A DNA stretch of 64,000 bases from Dasypus novemcinctus (GCF_030445035.2 NC_080688.1:66063449-66127448); one strand, 5' to 3'. Numbered from the stretch's first letter, positions 45,530 through 57,723 are shown. Notes: generated by a model from the letters alone, not told the origin. Numbers and translations are program-made.

Positions 45530-45782
45530 TATGAAAGAGAAATTTCCCTCTTAGTACTGCCTTTGCTGAATTCCAAAAGTTTCGGTATGTTGTATTTTCA
45601 TTTTCATTCACCTCAAGATATTTCCTAATTATACTTCAGATTTCCTCTTTATCCCACTCATCGTTTAAGAGTTTGTTGTTTATTTTACACATAGTTGTGA
45701 ATTTCCCCATTCTCCCTCTGTTACTGATTTCTGGCATCATTCCATTGTTGTCAGAGAATATACATTGTATGATTGGAAAAAA
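45530..45782 (-). mobile_element. L1 ORF2 fragment, antisense
   Basis: AATTTCCCTCTTAGTACTGC, GTTTGTTGTTTATTTTAC and TTGTTGTCAGAGAATATAC match the antisense ORF2 seen again at 54150-54400. Confidence 0.8.
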
Positions 45783-46246
45783 AAAGAAGTCATGGTTTCA
45801 ATGAAAGCTCCTTACAACGGAAGAAATAAAGAGAGGCCTTTTCACTCTCTTCTTGGGATCTCATCAGAAAAAGAAAAGAGAAAATAGGTAACACAGTATT
45901 ATTTAAGTCCAGGCTTGAATGTCCCTGAGTAAGAGCCAGGTCAGGGATGCAGAGGTTCAAGTTGGGAGAGTGAGAGATTTGAACTAAGCCTCTCTTTTTA
46001 CTCTGGAGCAGATCCTGACCTTTCTCATTCACAGCTGCTAACCTTGGTTGCTTCCTCTCACATCTTCCTGGGGTGCTGGCCAAGCTTCTCTCACCTCACC
46101 CCTAGCCACTACCCCTCCCATAGGCAGACACTGGCTCCCAGACTTAAGTGCACAGCAGTTCTTTCCAAAGGTAGCTGGGGAGGCCACCTAGAAGCAACTC
46201 ACTTTAAGGACTTTTTTTTCTTCTAAAAAATCTTTTCTTATAAAAA

Positions 46247-46250
<4 letters not shown>

Positions 46251-46291
<41 letters not shown>
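46251..46291. repeat. (TA)n microsatellite
   Basis: About twenty TA units, just beyond the 3' side of the BTG2 retrocopy. Confidence 0.95.
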
Positions 46292-46292
<1 letters not shown>

Positions 46293-46401
46293 TTAAAAAT
46301 ATAGTTCCCCAGGCTGAGTATACAGGTATACAGTGGCCTGTTGTCAGGGCAGAATCAGCACAGTAGAGTGCCAGGGTGGGGACAGGGGGATCTAATTGGA
46401 G

Positions 46402-46873
46402 ACCACCATCATATACTTTGAGGGACTGCTCCTGCCCAGCATCATTTAGTTCTTGCAGTTGAGGAGCCCATAGGAGACAGCCACTGGGGCCTCCTCATAT
46501 AGAACACAGATAGAACCATCCTCTCTGATGTGGTAGAACAGTTCAAAGGGTCCCCTTACAGCTCACTGGGGTGCAGCTGATGCAGCTGGGGCTGACTGAG
46601 TCCAATCTTGGTTGGCCACCTTGCTGATAATGGGGTCCATCTTGTGGTTGGTGCAGATGCAGTGGTAGCCAGAGCACTTGGATGACTTTTCAGGAAACCA
46701 GTGGTGTTGGTAGTACTCTATTAGTGCCTCCTGGAAAGCTCTGCTGAAAATCTTAAGTTTCTGCTTGCTCATGCAGCCTCTGGTGCTTAGGAGGCTGGAG
46801 AGGAAGCCCACAGTGGCAGTGATCTCTGGCAGCATGTCGGCTCTCTTCCTAGTCCAATGGGCCTGGCTCATGT
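46402..46873 (-). pseudogene. BTG2: BTG2 processed pseudogene
   Basis: Intronless copy of the antiproliferative factor BTG2 on the minus strand. From the ATG at about 46873 it reads [17 protein letters not shown], then [33 protein letters not shown] and [14 protein letters not shown]. After a stop in the middle (near 46563) the frame shifts to [17 protein letters not shown], and another stop precedes LGRSSPSK. Functional BTG2 has two coding exons; their junction is seamless here, so this is a retrocopy. The stops within the BTG domain make it non-functional. Confidence 0.92.
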
Positions 46874-47064
46874 CATGCACAGCTGGGGATGCAGAGGTGG
46901 GGTGGAGCAGTGAGAATTCTCCAGATGGGATGCCCCACTAGGAGAAAGAGTTCAAAAGCAGCAGTATGTAATCCCCAACTCACCTAGCCACTGCTTTAGC
47001 TCTGCCAGTGGATATTTGCTGATTAGTGTTTAGCCTCCACTATATATATATATGTTATGTATAG

Positions 47065-47300
47065 TGATTAAGATCAATGGCTCCTCTAGTCATCTAGATC
47101 TGAGTTTAAATATCAATTCTAACAGCTATTTGCTTTGAGACCTTGGGAAAATTATGTAATCTCTCTGAGCCATCTGAAGGTTGTTGTGAGGATTAAAAGA
47201 GATGATGCAAAAAACAAAAACAATGAAACAAAACACTAAGCACTTGGTATATTTCATCAAGTTCACAGGGTGACAGTTGTTTGTTATTACCTTCTCATCT
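47065..47300 (-). repeat. MIR SINE
   Basis: Plus strand reads GTGATTAAGATCAATGGCTC, then TCTGAGTTTAAATATCAATT, GAGACCTTGGGAAAATTATG and GGTTGTTGTGAGGATTAAAA: an antisense MIR. Confidence 0.8.
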
Positions 47301-48048
47301 ACTGACAAACAGATTGGAAGCTCATGTCTCCCATCATGCTTTGCACATAGTGCTCATCTTTTAAAAAAGTGTTTATGTCAATGTTACATGTTACACAGCT
47401 GGCACAAGACAATAACTACAGTAACAGTAAATCTACTTTAGTCAGCAGTTACACTACCCCCTTATTTTTGTTCATTTTTCAATCTTATGGGATTTGAGAC
47501 AATATCTACTCCGACTTCTTCAGGCTGAGAAGGGATGTAGCTATTACATGGTAGAGGAATGGAATTGCTTTGCTTGCAGTTGAAGGTACTTCCTTTTGGG
47601 CTGGGGCTGGTCCATCATCATCATTTTGTTAGTTGTCCAGGGCAGGCCTGAAGAACTGGAGAGTAGGAGTTGGCTGCCTATCTGCTGGGTTTCAGGGCTC
47701 CACACGAACAATCTGAAGGCTTTAAGTCTCTAAGAAATATTCTTATCAAGTAAACCGAAAATTATAGGTTCAAATAAAATAAGAAGAATTGATGAGGGGA
47801 TTTATACCTAAGTATAACTATATTATTGGGTAAATAGCTTTTCATATATTCTGAGAAAGAGTTCACCAAAGAGGTGTTGATTTCATGTGGGTGTGGCTTG
47901 CTTATGGTGTCCAGACATCCCTGGAGCCCTCAGAGGCACTATTGTTTTTTGCTTTGTTTACTGTGGCATTTTGTGGAGTCTGACTGAGACCTGTATAAGT
48001 ATAACCTCCTGAATGATCTTCTGACTCACTTTGAAATCTCTTTGCCAT

Positions 48049-48534
48049 TGTAGCAGTTTGGTATTATTGATGAATTCCCAAAAGAAATATTGGATTGTTT
48101 GTATACTGGTCTTTTTCCCTGGGCATATGAGATTATATTGGATTACTGAATCAAGTAAACCTCTTGTGTCAGTAGGGCATTGAATACCCACCCCTTGGTG
48201 GGTGGGGACTCACAGATAAAAGGCATGGAAAAGGACAGAATTGAGGGTTTTTTGATGTTGGAGTTTGATGCTGAAGCCTTAAGCTGGAGCCCCAGGAAGT
48301 AAGCACACAGAGGAAAGAGAAGCAAGCCCCAGGAAGGGAGGAATCCAGGAAGCCTGAACCCTCGCAGATGTCAGCAGCCATCTTGCTCCAACACATGAAA
48401 ATAGACTTTGATGAGGGAAGTAACTTATGCTTTATGGACTGGTATTTGTAAACTCCTACCCCAAATAAATACCCTTTATAAAAACCAACCAATTTCTGGT
48501 ATTTTGCATTAGCACCACTTTGGCTGACTATATA
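48049..48534 (+). mobile_element. Solo LTR, MaLR/ERVL-like family, copy 2
   Basis: Starts TGTAGCAGTTTGGTATT and ends GACTATATA (terminal CA changed to TA). Exact 5-bp duplication GCCAT at 48044-48048 and 48535-48539. Same family as 6729-7202. Confidence 0.85.
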
Positions 48535-48697
48535 GCCATAAAAACTCTATTTTATTTAATATTTCCCCTTTTGTTCAAGATCTTTCTTCAAAAGCATCAC
48601 TGATTAATGCTTGGTAATAAGCCTTTGGTGCCAGGGAGGCTTATCCCTGAAAGTCATGTTTTACATCAAAGGGAAGGTAGTGAATTTATTTGCAGTG

Positions 48698-49233
48698 TGT
48701 AGCAGTTTTATATTATTGATGAATTCCAAAAAGAAATATTGGTTTATGTTTGTAAACTGATCTTTTCCTCTGGGGATATGAGATTGTACTTGATTCAGAG
48801 GTTTACTTGATTAAGTAATTGTGTCAGTAGGGTGTTGACTCCCTGCCGCTTGGTCGGTGGGGACTCACAGATAAAAGGCATGGCAAAGGACAGAGTTGAG
48901 GGCTTTTAATGTTGGAGTTTTGATTTTGGAGTTTGATGCTGAAGACTTAAACTGGAGCCCTGGGAAATCAGCATACAGAGGAAAGAGAAGCCAGGCCCAG
49001 GAAGGAAGGAATCTTGAAGCCAGAGTAAAGCAAGCCCCAGGAATATAGGAACCTAGGAAGCCTGAACCGTTGCAGATGTCGGCAGCCATCTTGCTCCAAA
49101 TAGACTTTGATGAGGGAAGTAACATATGCTTTATGGCCTGGTATCTGTAAGCTCCTATCCCAAATAAATACCCTTTATAAAAACCAACCAATTTCTGGTA
49201 TTTTGCATCAACACCCCTTGGCTGACTAATACA
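48698..49233 (+). mobile_element. Solo LTR, MaLR/ERVL-like family, copy 3
   Basis: TGTAGCAGTTTTATATT to CTAATACA, flanked by CAGTG (48693-48697) and CAGAG (49234-49238). It carries an extra segment around GAAGCCAGGCCCAGG / CAAGCCCCAGGAA, a short internal duplication that lengthens it to 536 bp. Confidence 0.83.
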
Positions 49234-50847
49234 CAGAGAGAGGCACATTTGAGTAACAAAGAGGTTTTCAAAAGGGAACTCTTAGGCATTAATTATAATT
49301 AGGCTTAACTTTATTATTACAAGAATGGAGTTCATAAGTACAATCATTAGGATCAGGGTCTTATCTTATTCACCTATTTTCCTTTATTAGGCAAGGCTTA
49401 TATGTTGCAGAGGTTCTGGCCATCTTATTTGAGAAAGTAGTATGGCAGTTTAATATTTTGTTAACTATCCTCTATCCAGAAAACATACTAATGTCAACAA
49501 GGCAACATTTTTGTCCCATAGAAGTTCGTAGCTATATAATGTTCAAGTTGTTTTAAAGTCACTGTCTGTCTGCACACCTACCTGTGTAAAACAGTGTAAC
49601 ATTTAGGGAAATTCGGTTGTTTCTGTGACATATAACATTTTTCTGATACAACATGCAACGTTCCCAAACCCTACCCCTGTTGTTGACACTTAACATTGAT
49701 GTGGTACCTCTGTTACATTTGATATAAGAAGGTTAAAATGCTACTATTAATCATGGTCTCTATATTGCTGTAGTTGTATTTTCCCCCATGTGCCACCTAT
49801 TAATACACTGTACTAGTGACATACTTTGTTTTAAATCCTGAAAGAACATTCTTTACATTTATATTGACCCCAATCCTCACCCACCACAGAGTTCACTGTG
49901 TTATACAATCCATTCACCTGTTAATAGGAATTTGGGTTGCTTCCATATTTTAGCAATTATGAATAGTGTCGCTATGAACATTGATGTGCACATATCTGTT
50001 TGCATCCCTGCTTTCAGTTCTTCTGGGTATATACCTAATAGCGGGATTGTAGGCTTAAATGGAAATTCTATATTTACCTTCCTGAGGAAATGCCACACTG
50101 TCTTCCACAGCAGCTGCACCATTCTACATTCCCACCAGCAGTGGATGAGTATGCCTGTTTCTCCGCATCCTCTCTAACACTTGTAGTTTTCTGTTTTGTG
50201 AAAGGTGGCCATTCAAGTAGGTGTGAAATGGTGATTTTGCAAATCAAAACCAAAAAGTTATTTTAGTTTTGATTTGCATTGCCCTAATAGCTGGTGATGT
50301 TGAGCATATTTTCATGTGCCATTGGCCATCTGTATTTCCTCTTTGGAAAAATATGCAAATCATTTTTTAAAATTGGACTGTTTGTCTTATTGTTGAGTTA
50401 TAGAATCTCTTTATATATGCTGGATATTAGACCCTTATCAGATATATTGTTTTCAAATATTTTCTACCATTGATTAGGCTGCCTTTTCACTTCATTTTGA
50501 AGAGGTCTAATTTATCTAATTTTTCTTTTGATGGTTGCTTTGGGTATAAAGTTTATGCAATCATTGCCTACCACAAGATCTTGAAGATGCTTCCATACAT
50601 TTTCTTCTAGGATTTTTATGGTCCTGGATCTTAATATTTAGGTCTTTAATCCATAGTGAATTGAATTTTGTACAGGGTTTAAGATAAAACTCCCAGCACC
50701 ATTTGTTAAAGACTGTTCTGTCCCAGTTGAGCGGACTTGGCAGCCTTGTCAAATATCAGTTGACCATAAATATGTGGGTCTATTTCTGAACTCTCAGTTT
50801 AGTTCTATTGGTCAATATATCTACCCTTGTGTCAGTACCATGCTGTT

Positions 50848-50957
50848 GCTTTTTTGTTGTTTTTGTTTTTGTATTGTTTTTTAGGAGATTCCAGGGATGA
50901 ACCCAGGACCTCATATGTGCAAAACAGGCACTCAACCACTGAACTTCATCCACTCCC
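50848..50957 (-). mobile_element. DAS-type SINE, short form
   Basis: T-rich tail, B-box complement GGATGAACCC, A-box region CACTGAACTTC. Perfect 15-bp duplication CAGTACCATGCTGTT at 50833-50847 and 50958-50972 inside L1 ORF2. Confidence 0.93.
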
Positions 50958-51280
50958 CAGTACCATGCTGTTTTGACCACTGTAGCTTTGTAATATGCTA
51001 TTAAGTCAGGTGGTGTAAGTCCTCAATTTTGTTTTTCTTTTTCAAGATGCTTTTGGATATTTGGAGCCACATACTCTTCCAAATAAATTTGATAATTGGC
51101 TTTTTCACTTCTGCAAAAAAAAGCATAATGGAATTTTTATTGGGATTGCATTAAATCTGTAAATCAATTTGGGTAGAATTTGACATCCTAACAATATTTA
51201 CTCTTTGATTCCATGAGCACAGAATGTCCTTCTATTTATTTAGGTCTTTTAGCAATGTTGTATACTTTTCTGTGTACAAG

Positions 51281-51652
51281 TGATATGGGCTGTGTGTGGG
51301 CTGTTGTGTGTAAGCTCACAAAACTTAACATTCCAGCATAAGCCATGTGTGCATGCCAGCAGTAAGAACAGTAGCCCCGCCTCTCATAATCACACCACCC
51401 AGTCCAACCTGCCTAGTTCCTGGAAAGTCCCCCAGCCCCAAGAAAACAAAACCTAACCCTTCATGCCAAACACTTTCTAACTCCAACCCCATACTCTCTG
51501 TATAAAAGCAAACTACGAGACTGGCGCAGGGCTCAGTTTTTTGGACAGGAGTGCACTGGGCCTGGCCGGTCATAAAAAATCTTCCTTCTCAGAGAATTCC
51601 CACATCTTAGCCTTCAATATGCAATCACCAACTTCTCTCTGCTCCCACTACA
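51281..51652 (+). mobile_element. Solo LTR with 4-bp target duplication (class I type)
   Basis: TGATATGGGCTG to CACTACA, flanked by CAAG (51277-51280 and 51653-51656). L1 ORF2 reads continuously across the removed element. A TATAAAAGC box (about 51500) supports plus orientation. Confidence 0.85.
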
Positions 51653-52288
51653 CAAGTATTTTACATCCTTAGTTAAATTAATTCCTAGATATTTGATTCT
51701 TTGTTACTATTTTAAATGGAATTTTTCCCTTAATTTCCTCCTCAGCTTGTTCATTACTACTATATAGAAATACTACTCATTTTTGTGTGTTGACTTTTTA
51801 TCCCACCATTTTGCTGAGCTTGTTTATTAGCTGTAGTGCCTATGTCGTAGAGTTTTTAGGACGTTCTATATATAGGATCGTGTCATCTGCAAATAGTGAA
51901 AGTTTAACTTCTTTCTTTCTAATTTGGATGCGTTATATTTCTTTGTCTTGCCTACTTGTTCTAGCAAGAACTTCTAACACCATGTTGAATAAAAGAGGTG
52001 GCAGTGGGTATCGTCGTCTTGTTCTGGTCTTAGAGGGAAATCGTTCAGTCTTTCACCATGGAGTACGATGTTAGCTGTGGGTTTTATATACATGCCTTTT
52101 ATCATATTGAGGAAGTTTCTTTCTATTCCTGTCTTTTGAAGTGTTTTTATCAAGAAAGGATGCTGGATTTTGTTGAATGTCTTTTCTGCATAGAGAGATG
52201 ATCATGTGGTTTTTCTTCTTTGCTTTGTTAATGTAGTGTATTACATTAATTGATTTTCTTTGTGGTGAATCACCCTTGCAAACCTGGT

Positions 52289-52918
52289 GTTTTAGTTTGC
52301 AAAGGACTGCCAATGCAAAGTACTTGGCTTTTATAAAATGGAGATTTATTTGGGGTAAAAGCTTACAGTTCCAAGGCCATGAAATGTCCAAATTATGGCA
52401 TCATCAGAGAAAGCAGAGATGCTTTCTCACCAAAGTCAGCTGCCATGTGGTGAAGCAAGATGGCAACCAATCTCTGCTGAGGTCTCTGCCTTCCCTTCCA
52501 GAATTTTTTGTCTCTTCAAGCTCAGCTGAGGGCAACCAGGCATATGGGTTGTCTCTTTCTGGACCTCCTCTGTCATTCTTGGCTGACTCATTTTCTTCCC
52601 AAGTTCAGCTGCAAGCTATCAGGCATATGGCCTATCTCTCTGGGCCTCAGTGCTTGAGCACCTCAGGTGCTTCTCTCCTTGTAGCTCAGTTCCAGGTGAA
52701 ACTAGAGTCCCTTTTTTCACATTACCAGATCAATATGGCAGCTCCCTTTCTCTTTGTCTCCATTTTTATTAGACCCAGCAAAAGGGTGAAGACTCAACCT
52801 GGGTCGTGCCTCACTGACATAGTCCAATTGAAGGGGTTTCACACCTACATAAATGGATTAGTCATAAACATAATCTTTCTCTTTTGGGGTATCATTAAAT
52901 AATTTCATACTGCCAGAC
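52289..52918 (+). mobile_element. MLT1-like LTR (xenarthran MaLR)
   Basis: Starts TGTTTTAGTTTGCAAAGGAC and ends near CATACTGCCA. ACCTGG borders it on both sides (52283-52288 and 52917-52922, exact cut uncertain by a base or two). It resembles 27905-28315. The 208-codon open frame across it is not a gene. Confidence 0.8.
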
Positions 52919-53557
52919 CTGGATAAAACTTACTTGGTCATGGTGTATAATTCATCTAATGTGTTGTTGGATTCTATTTGCCGGTATTTTGTTGAGGATT
53001 TTTGTGACTAAATTCATTAGCAAAATTGGTCTGTAATTTTCTTTTCTTGTTGCATCATTATCTGGCTTTGGTATTAGAGTGATGTTGATATCATAGAATG
53101 AGTTAGATAATGTTCCCTCCTCCTCATTTTTTGGAATAGTTTGAGCAAGATTGGTATTGGTTCTTTTTTGGAATGCTTGATAGAATTCTCCTGTGAAACC
53201 ATCTGGTCCTTTTCTTTTTGGGGAGGTTTCTGTTTACTAATTCAATCTCTTTATTTATGACTGGTCTGTTGAGGTCTTCCATTTCTTCTAGAGTCAGTGT
53301 AGGTTGTTCTTGTATTTCTAAGAATTTGTCCATTTCATGTAAGTTTTCTAACTTGTTGGCATACTGTTGTTCATGGTATCCTCTTTGATCCTTTTTATTT
53401 CTATGGGATCAATGGTGATGTCCCCTTTCTCATTTCTGATTTTATTTATTTGCATTTTCTCCCTTTTTTCTTTCTTAGCCTAGCTATGGGTTTGTCAATT
53501 CTGTTAGTCTTCTCAAAGAATCAGTTTTTGGTTCTATTAATCCTCTTTAATTATTAT

Positions 53558-53984
53558 TATTATTTTTAAAGATTTATTTTATTTATTTCTCTCCCCTTTC
53601 CTCCCCGCCCCTGCCCCAGTTGTCTGTTCTCTGTGTCTATTTGCTGCGTGTTCTTCTTTTTGTCCGCTTCTGTTGCTGTCAGTGGCATGGGAATCTGTGT
53701 TTCTTTTTGTTGCGTCATCTTGCTGCATCAGTTCTCTGTGTGTGTGGCGCCATTCTTGGGCAGGATACACTTTCTTTTGCACTAGGCAGCTCTCCTTACG
53801 GGGCGCACTCCTTGCGCATGGGGCTCCCCTACGCAGGGGACACCCCTGCATGGCATGGCACTCCTTGCGCCCATCAGCACTGTGCATGGGCCAGCTCCAC
53901 ATGGGTCAAGGAGGCCCAGGGTTTGAACCATGGACTTCCCATGTGGTAGACGGATGCCCTATCCACTGGGTCAATTCTGCTTCT
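53558..53984 (-). mobile_element. DAS-type SINE, long form
   Basis: T-rich tail (TTTATTTTATTTATTTCTCTC), body with CTCCTTGCGCATGGGGCTCC, head complement ACCATGGACTTCCCATGTGG and AGCAGAATTGACCCA. The flanks share an imprecise CTTTAATTATT / TCTTAATTATT. Confidence 0.9.
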
Positions 53985-54614
53985 CTTAATTATTTTTTAA
54001 AAATTATTTTCAATTTCATTTATTTCTGTTCTAATCTTTGTTATTTCTGTTTCCTTTAGGATTACTTTACTGTTCTTTTTCCATTTACTCAAGGTGTGTA
54101 GCTAGGTCTTTGATTTTAACTCATTCTTTTTTTTTTAACATAATCATTTAGAGCTATAAATTTCCTTCTCAGCACTGCCTTCGCTGTATGCTGTTAAGTT
54201 TTGATATGTGGTGTTCTCATTTTCATTTGCCTTGAGATATTTACTAATTTCTCTTTCAATTTCTTCTTTGAGCTACTGATTGTTTAGGAGTGTGTAGTTT
54301 AACGTCTATATATTTATGAATTTTCCAATTCTATGTCCTTTATTGATTTCTAGGTTCATTCTATTGTAGTCAGAGAAAGTTCTTTGTATGATTTAAATCT
54401 TTCTAAATTCTTTGAGACTTGTTCTATGACCTAACATGTGGCCTATCTTGAATGATCCATGAGCTGTATATCCTGTATATCTTGCTGTTTTGGGTATAAT
54501 GTTCTATATATGTCTGTTAGATTTAGTTCTTTTATCGTATTATTCAAGACCTCTTTTTCTTTATTGATCCTCTGTCTAGATGATCTATCCTTTGCTGACA
54601 GTGATATGTTGAAG

Positions 54615-55063
54615 TGTGGGGAGTCCTGCAAAACAGGCTCCAAGGTTCACAGAAAGAATGTAGATAAGGAAGAAAGTGCACCTGGAGAGACTGGCGATAA
54701 AGAAGGAGGCACCCCTGGGCAAAGTTATGTGTTTATCAAAGCTGTGATGATTTCGGATAATGAAGTCTAAGAAAACTGTGTTATCAGAGGGCTAATAATA
54801 TAAAAGAATAACTTGTGTGGTCATAATGACCTAGTAACAAGAGCTTCCTGTGAGAAGAGCTGTATGCACTATTTGTACTAAGGGTATAAAATAAACTGCC
54901 GAATTAAGCTGGGGGCATGTTGTAGCTGTTGCACTCTGCAGCTACTCACAGCCCACCTGATCCCCGCTATTTTGTGTCTTTCATTTCTCCATCACCTCAC
55001 GTCTCCCTCCTCCAGACTGCAGAGACCCTGTTTGACTGCGACTACACTATGTGGGTTGCGACA
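54615..55063 (+). mobile_element. Solo LTR with 6-bp target duplication (class II/ERVK type)
   Basis: 449 bp, TGTGGGGAGTCC to GTTGCGACA, bordered exactly by TTGAAG (54609-54614 and 55064-55069). GGTATAAAATAAAC (about 54885) gives TATA and poly(A) signals. A six-base duplication is characteristic of betaretrovirus-like elements. Confidence 0.9.
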
Positions 55064-55747
55064 TTGAAGTCCCCAACTCTTAATGTAGAGGCATCTATTT
55101 CTCCCCTCAGTTTTGCCAGTGTTTGTTGAGGATTTTTCCATCTAAATTCATTAGCCAGATTTTGTATTTTGGGGCACCTTGTTAGGTGCAAAAATATTTA
55201 TGATTGTTCTTTCTTCTCGGTAGATTACCCCTTTTATTAAGTGTCTTTCTTTGTCTCTTAGAACATTTTTGCATTTGCATTTGTCTGATATTAGTATAGC
55301 TACCCCAGCTCTTTTTTGGTTATTGTTTGCATAGAATATCATTTTCCAACCTTTCACTTTCAGCCTACTTGTGTCCTTGAAACTAAGGGGAGTCTCTTAT
55401 AGACAGCATATAGATGGATATGGATAAAAACACATCATCCATTCTGCCAATCTGTGTCTCTTAATTAGGGAGTTTAACCCATTAACGTTCAACGTTATTA
55501 CTGTAAAGGCAGTACTTACTTCAACCATTTTATCCTTAGGCTTTCATATGGCAAAACTTATTTTTTGTCTCTCTTTTTACTCTTTTCATTACCTTTACTA
55601 ATAATCTTCATTTGTACACTCTCTTCCACATCTCTCTCACCTGTTTTTTCCTTTCATCCTGTGGAACTCCCTTTAGTATTTCTTGTAGGGAAGGCCTTTT
55701 GTTTACAAATTCACTCAGTTTCTGTTTTTCTGTGAATATTGACAAAT

Positions 55748-56480
55748 AATGACTGTATTCCTAGTTGGGTTATTCCAGGTCTGGTTGCTCCACATTGAAA
55801 GATTACCAGAAGGGTTCATCAAGTATCCTGGAGATAGGAAGAGTAGAATCTTGGGTGTTCTGAAGGTGCTGAACCCTTCTGTTCACAGTGTCACATTGTT
55901 GCCACTTGTTGACCAGTTGGCTTTTTTCTGCCACCTCTTACATTTCATTCTCTGGTTCTGAAACCAGGTCTTAACCTGTTTGCAGCTGAGGTTCAGAATG
56001 TTGGAAAGTTCTTGCATCTACTGGAGGCTAAGGTATTTCTGTCTTTGAAATCTGTCATTGTGTATACACAGCTGGGTCTGATGTTTCTTGACCTGACCCT
56101 CACCTTCCTTCTTTGCTGTGCAATTCTCTACAGAAGCAGGTGGATTTACTTTGGGACTGGTGGAAAAATCAGGGCTATCCTGTCTCTGTCTGGTGCATCT
56201 CAGCAGATGACATTTGTAAGGATGCATACTTTTCTTTGATCTCATAAATCTCAGGAATTGGGTGAAGTCTCCCTGGAATTGGATGCTTCAGACCAAGGCA
56301 GGCCTTTTGGAGAAGCTAGATCCGCACTCATGCTATTGAATGGGAAGAGAGGAAACAAAAATCAAAGACCTAGGCTGTTAGAATAGCCAAAGCAGAGATA
56401 AAGAATATTTAGGTGGAAGACCTACAGATATGAAAGTATAAAAGGCTGGATGAAGGAAGTCCCTTCCACAGTTACAATAG
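55748..56480 (-). pseudogene. NANOG: NANOG processed pseudogene
   Basis: Minus strand. A start-like ATG near 56326 gives [18 protein letters not shown], then a stop and frameshift; [18 protein letters not shown] and the homeodomain follow ([13 protein letters not shown], stop, [20 protein letters not shown] and [11 protein letters not shown]), then the start of the Trp-rich repeat (LSMWSNQTWNNPT). The exon junctions inside the homeodomain are seamless, so this is a retrocopy of the pluripotency homeobox gene. About 150 bp of 5' UTR is kept, but the copy stops early in the Trp repeats at about 55748 without an A-tail. It sits within an L1 and is dead. Confidence 0.93.
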
Positions 56481-56514
56481 CTAACCAGCCCAACACAGCA
56501 AGACATCATTCCCT

Positions 56515-56622
56515 CTTTTTTTTTTTTTTTTTTAATTTTTAGGAGGTACCAGAGATTGAATCCAATACCTTGTACATGGGAAGCAACAGGTACTCAACCA
56601 CTGAGCTATATCAGCTACCTTC
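56515..56622 (-). mobile_element. DAS-type SINE, short form
   Basis: T18 tail, GGAGGTACCAGAGATTGAAT and CACTGAGCTATATCAGC. Inserted between the NANOG retrocopy and L1 ORF1. Confidence 0.87.
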
Positions 56623-57226
56623 TCCCTCATTTTTAAAGGACACTGTTGCCAGATATGGAATTCTTAGCTGGCAATTTTTCTCTTTCAATACCTTAAATAT
56701 ATCATACCACTGCCTTGTTTCCTCCATGATTTCTCATGAGAATTCAGCACTTCATCTTATTGAGCTTCCCTTGTATGTGATGGATCATTTTTCTTTTGCT
56801 GCTTTCAGGATTCTATCTTTATCTTTAGCATTTGACAATCTTGGGATATTTCTGTTAGGATTTATTCCATTTGGAGTATGCTGTGCTTCCTGACATGTAC
56901 ATCCATGTCTCATAAGAGTTGGGAAATTTGGGGTCATTATTTCCTCAAACACTTCTTCTTCTCCTTTACCCTTCTCTTCTTCTTCTGGGACATGCATAGC
57001 AGATATTTTGTGCATTTCATGCTGTCATTCAATCCCTTGAAACCCTCTTCTATCTTTGGTTTCAAATGTCCTGTCTTCTAGTTTGCTAATTCTTTCCTCT
57101 GCCTATTCAACTCTGCTGATGTGCGAAGTTAGTGTATTTTAATCTCTTCTATTCTGCCTTTCATTACCATAAGATCCATTATTTTTCTATTTATATTTTC
57201 AATTTTTTCTGTATTTTCATCCAGTG

Positions 57227-57327
57227 TTTTTTTTTTGTTTTTTTTTTTTTTGAGCTACCAGGACAGGATTGCACCTGAGACCTTGTATGAGGGCTGGGGC
57301 TCAACCACTGAGCCACATTGGCTCCCC
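57227..57327 (-). mobile_element. DAS-type SINE, short form
   Basis: T-rich tail, then GGACAGGATTGCACCTGAGA and CACTGAGCCACATTGGC. Flanked by CCAGTGT at 57221-57227 and 57328-57334. Confidence 0.87.
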
Positions 57328-57340
57328 CCAGTGTATTCTT

Positions 57341-57723
57341 TTTTTTTTAATTTATTTTTTATTTATTTCTCTCCCCCGCCCAATGTCTGCTCTCTGTGTC
57401 CACTTGCATTCTTGTCAATGGCACTGGGAATCTGTGTCTCTTTTTGTTGTGTCATCTTGTTGCATCAGCTCTCCATATGTGAGGCACCATTCCTGGGCAG
57501 GCTGTGCTTTTCTCACATGGGGAGGCTCTCCTTGCAGGGTACCCTCCTTGCACATGGGGTTCCCTCTGTGGGGGACACCCCTACATGGCACAGCACTCCT
57601 TGTATGCATCAGCATTGCTCATGGGCCAGCTTACCACATGGGTCAGGAGGCCCTGGGTTTGAACTCTGGACCTCCCATATGGTAGACAGGAGGTTTATCT
57701 CTTGAGCCAAATCTGCTTCCCAC
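57341..57723 (-). mobile_element. DAS-type SINE, long form
   Basis: T-rich tail, long body, head complement ending AGCCAAATCTGCTTCCC. Exact 13-bp duplication CCAGTGTATTCTT at 57328-57340 and 57724-57736. The open frames inside are not genes. Confidence 0.92.

Noticed and set aside
52276-52902. Longest open frame of the window (208 codons, plus strand)
   Set aside because: It lies almost wholly in an MLT1-like LTR and shows no protein domain.
56018-56245. 75-codon minus-strand frame as a possible functional homeobox gene
   Set aside because: It is only the piece between lesions of the NANOG retrocopy; the homeodomain is broken by a stop and the N-terminus is out of frame.
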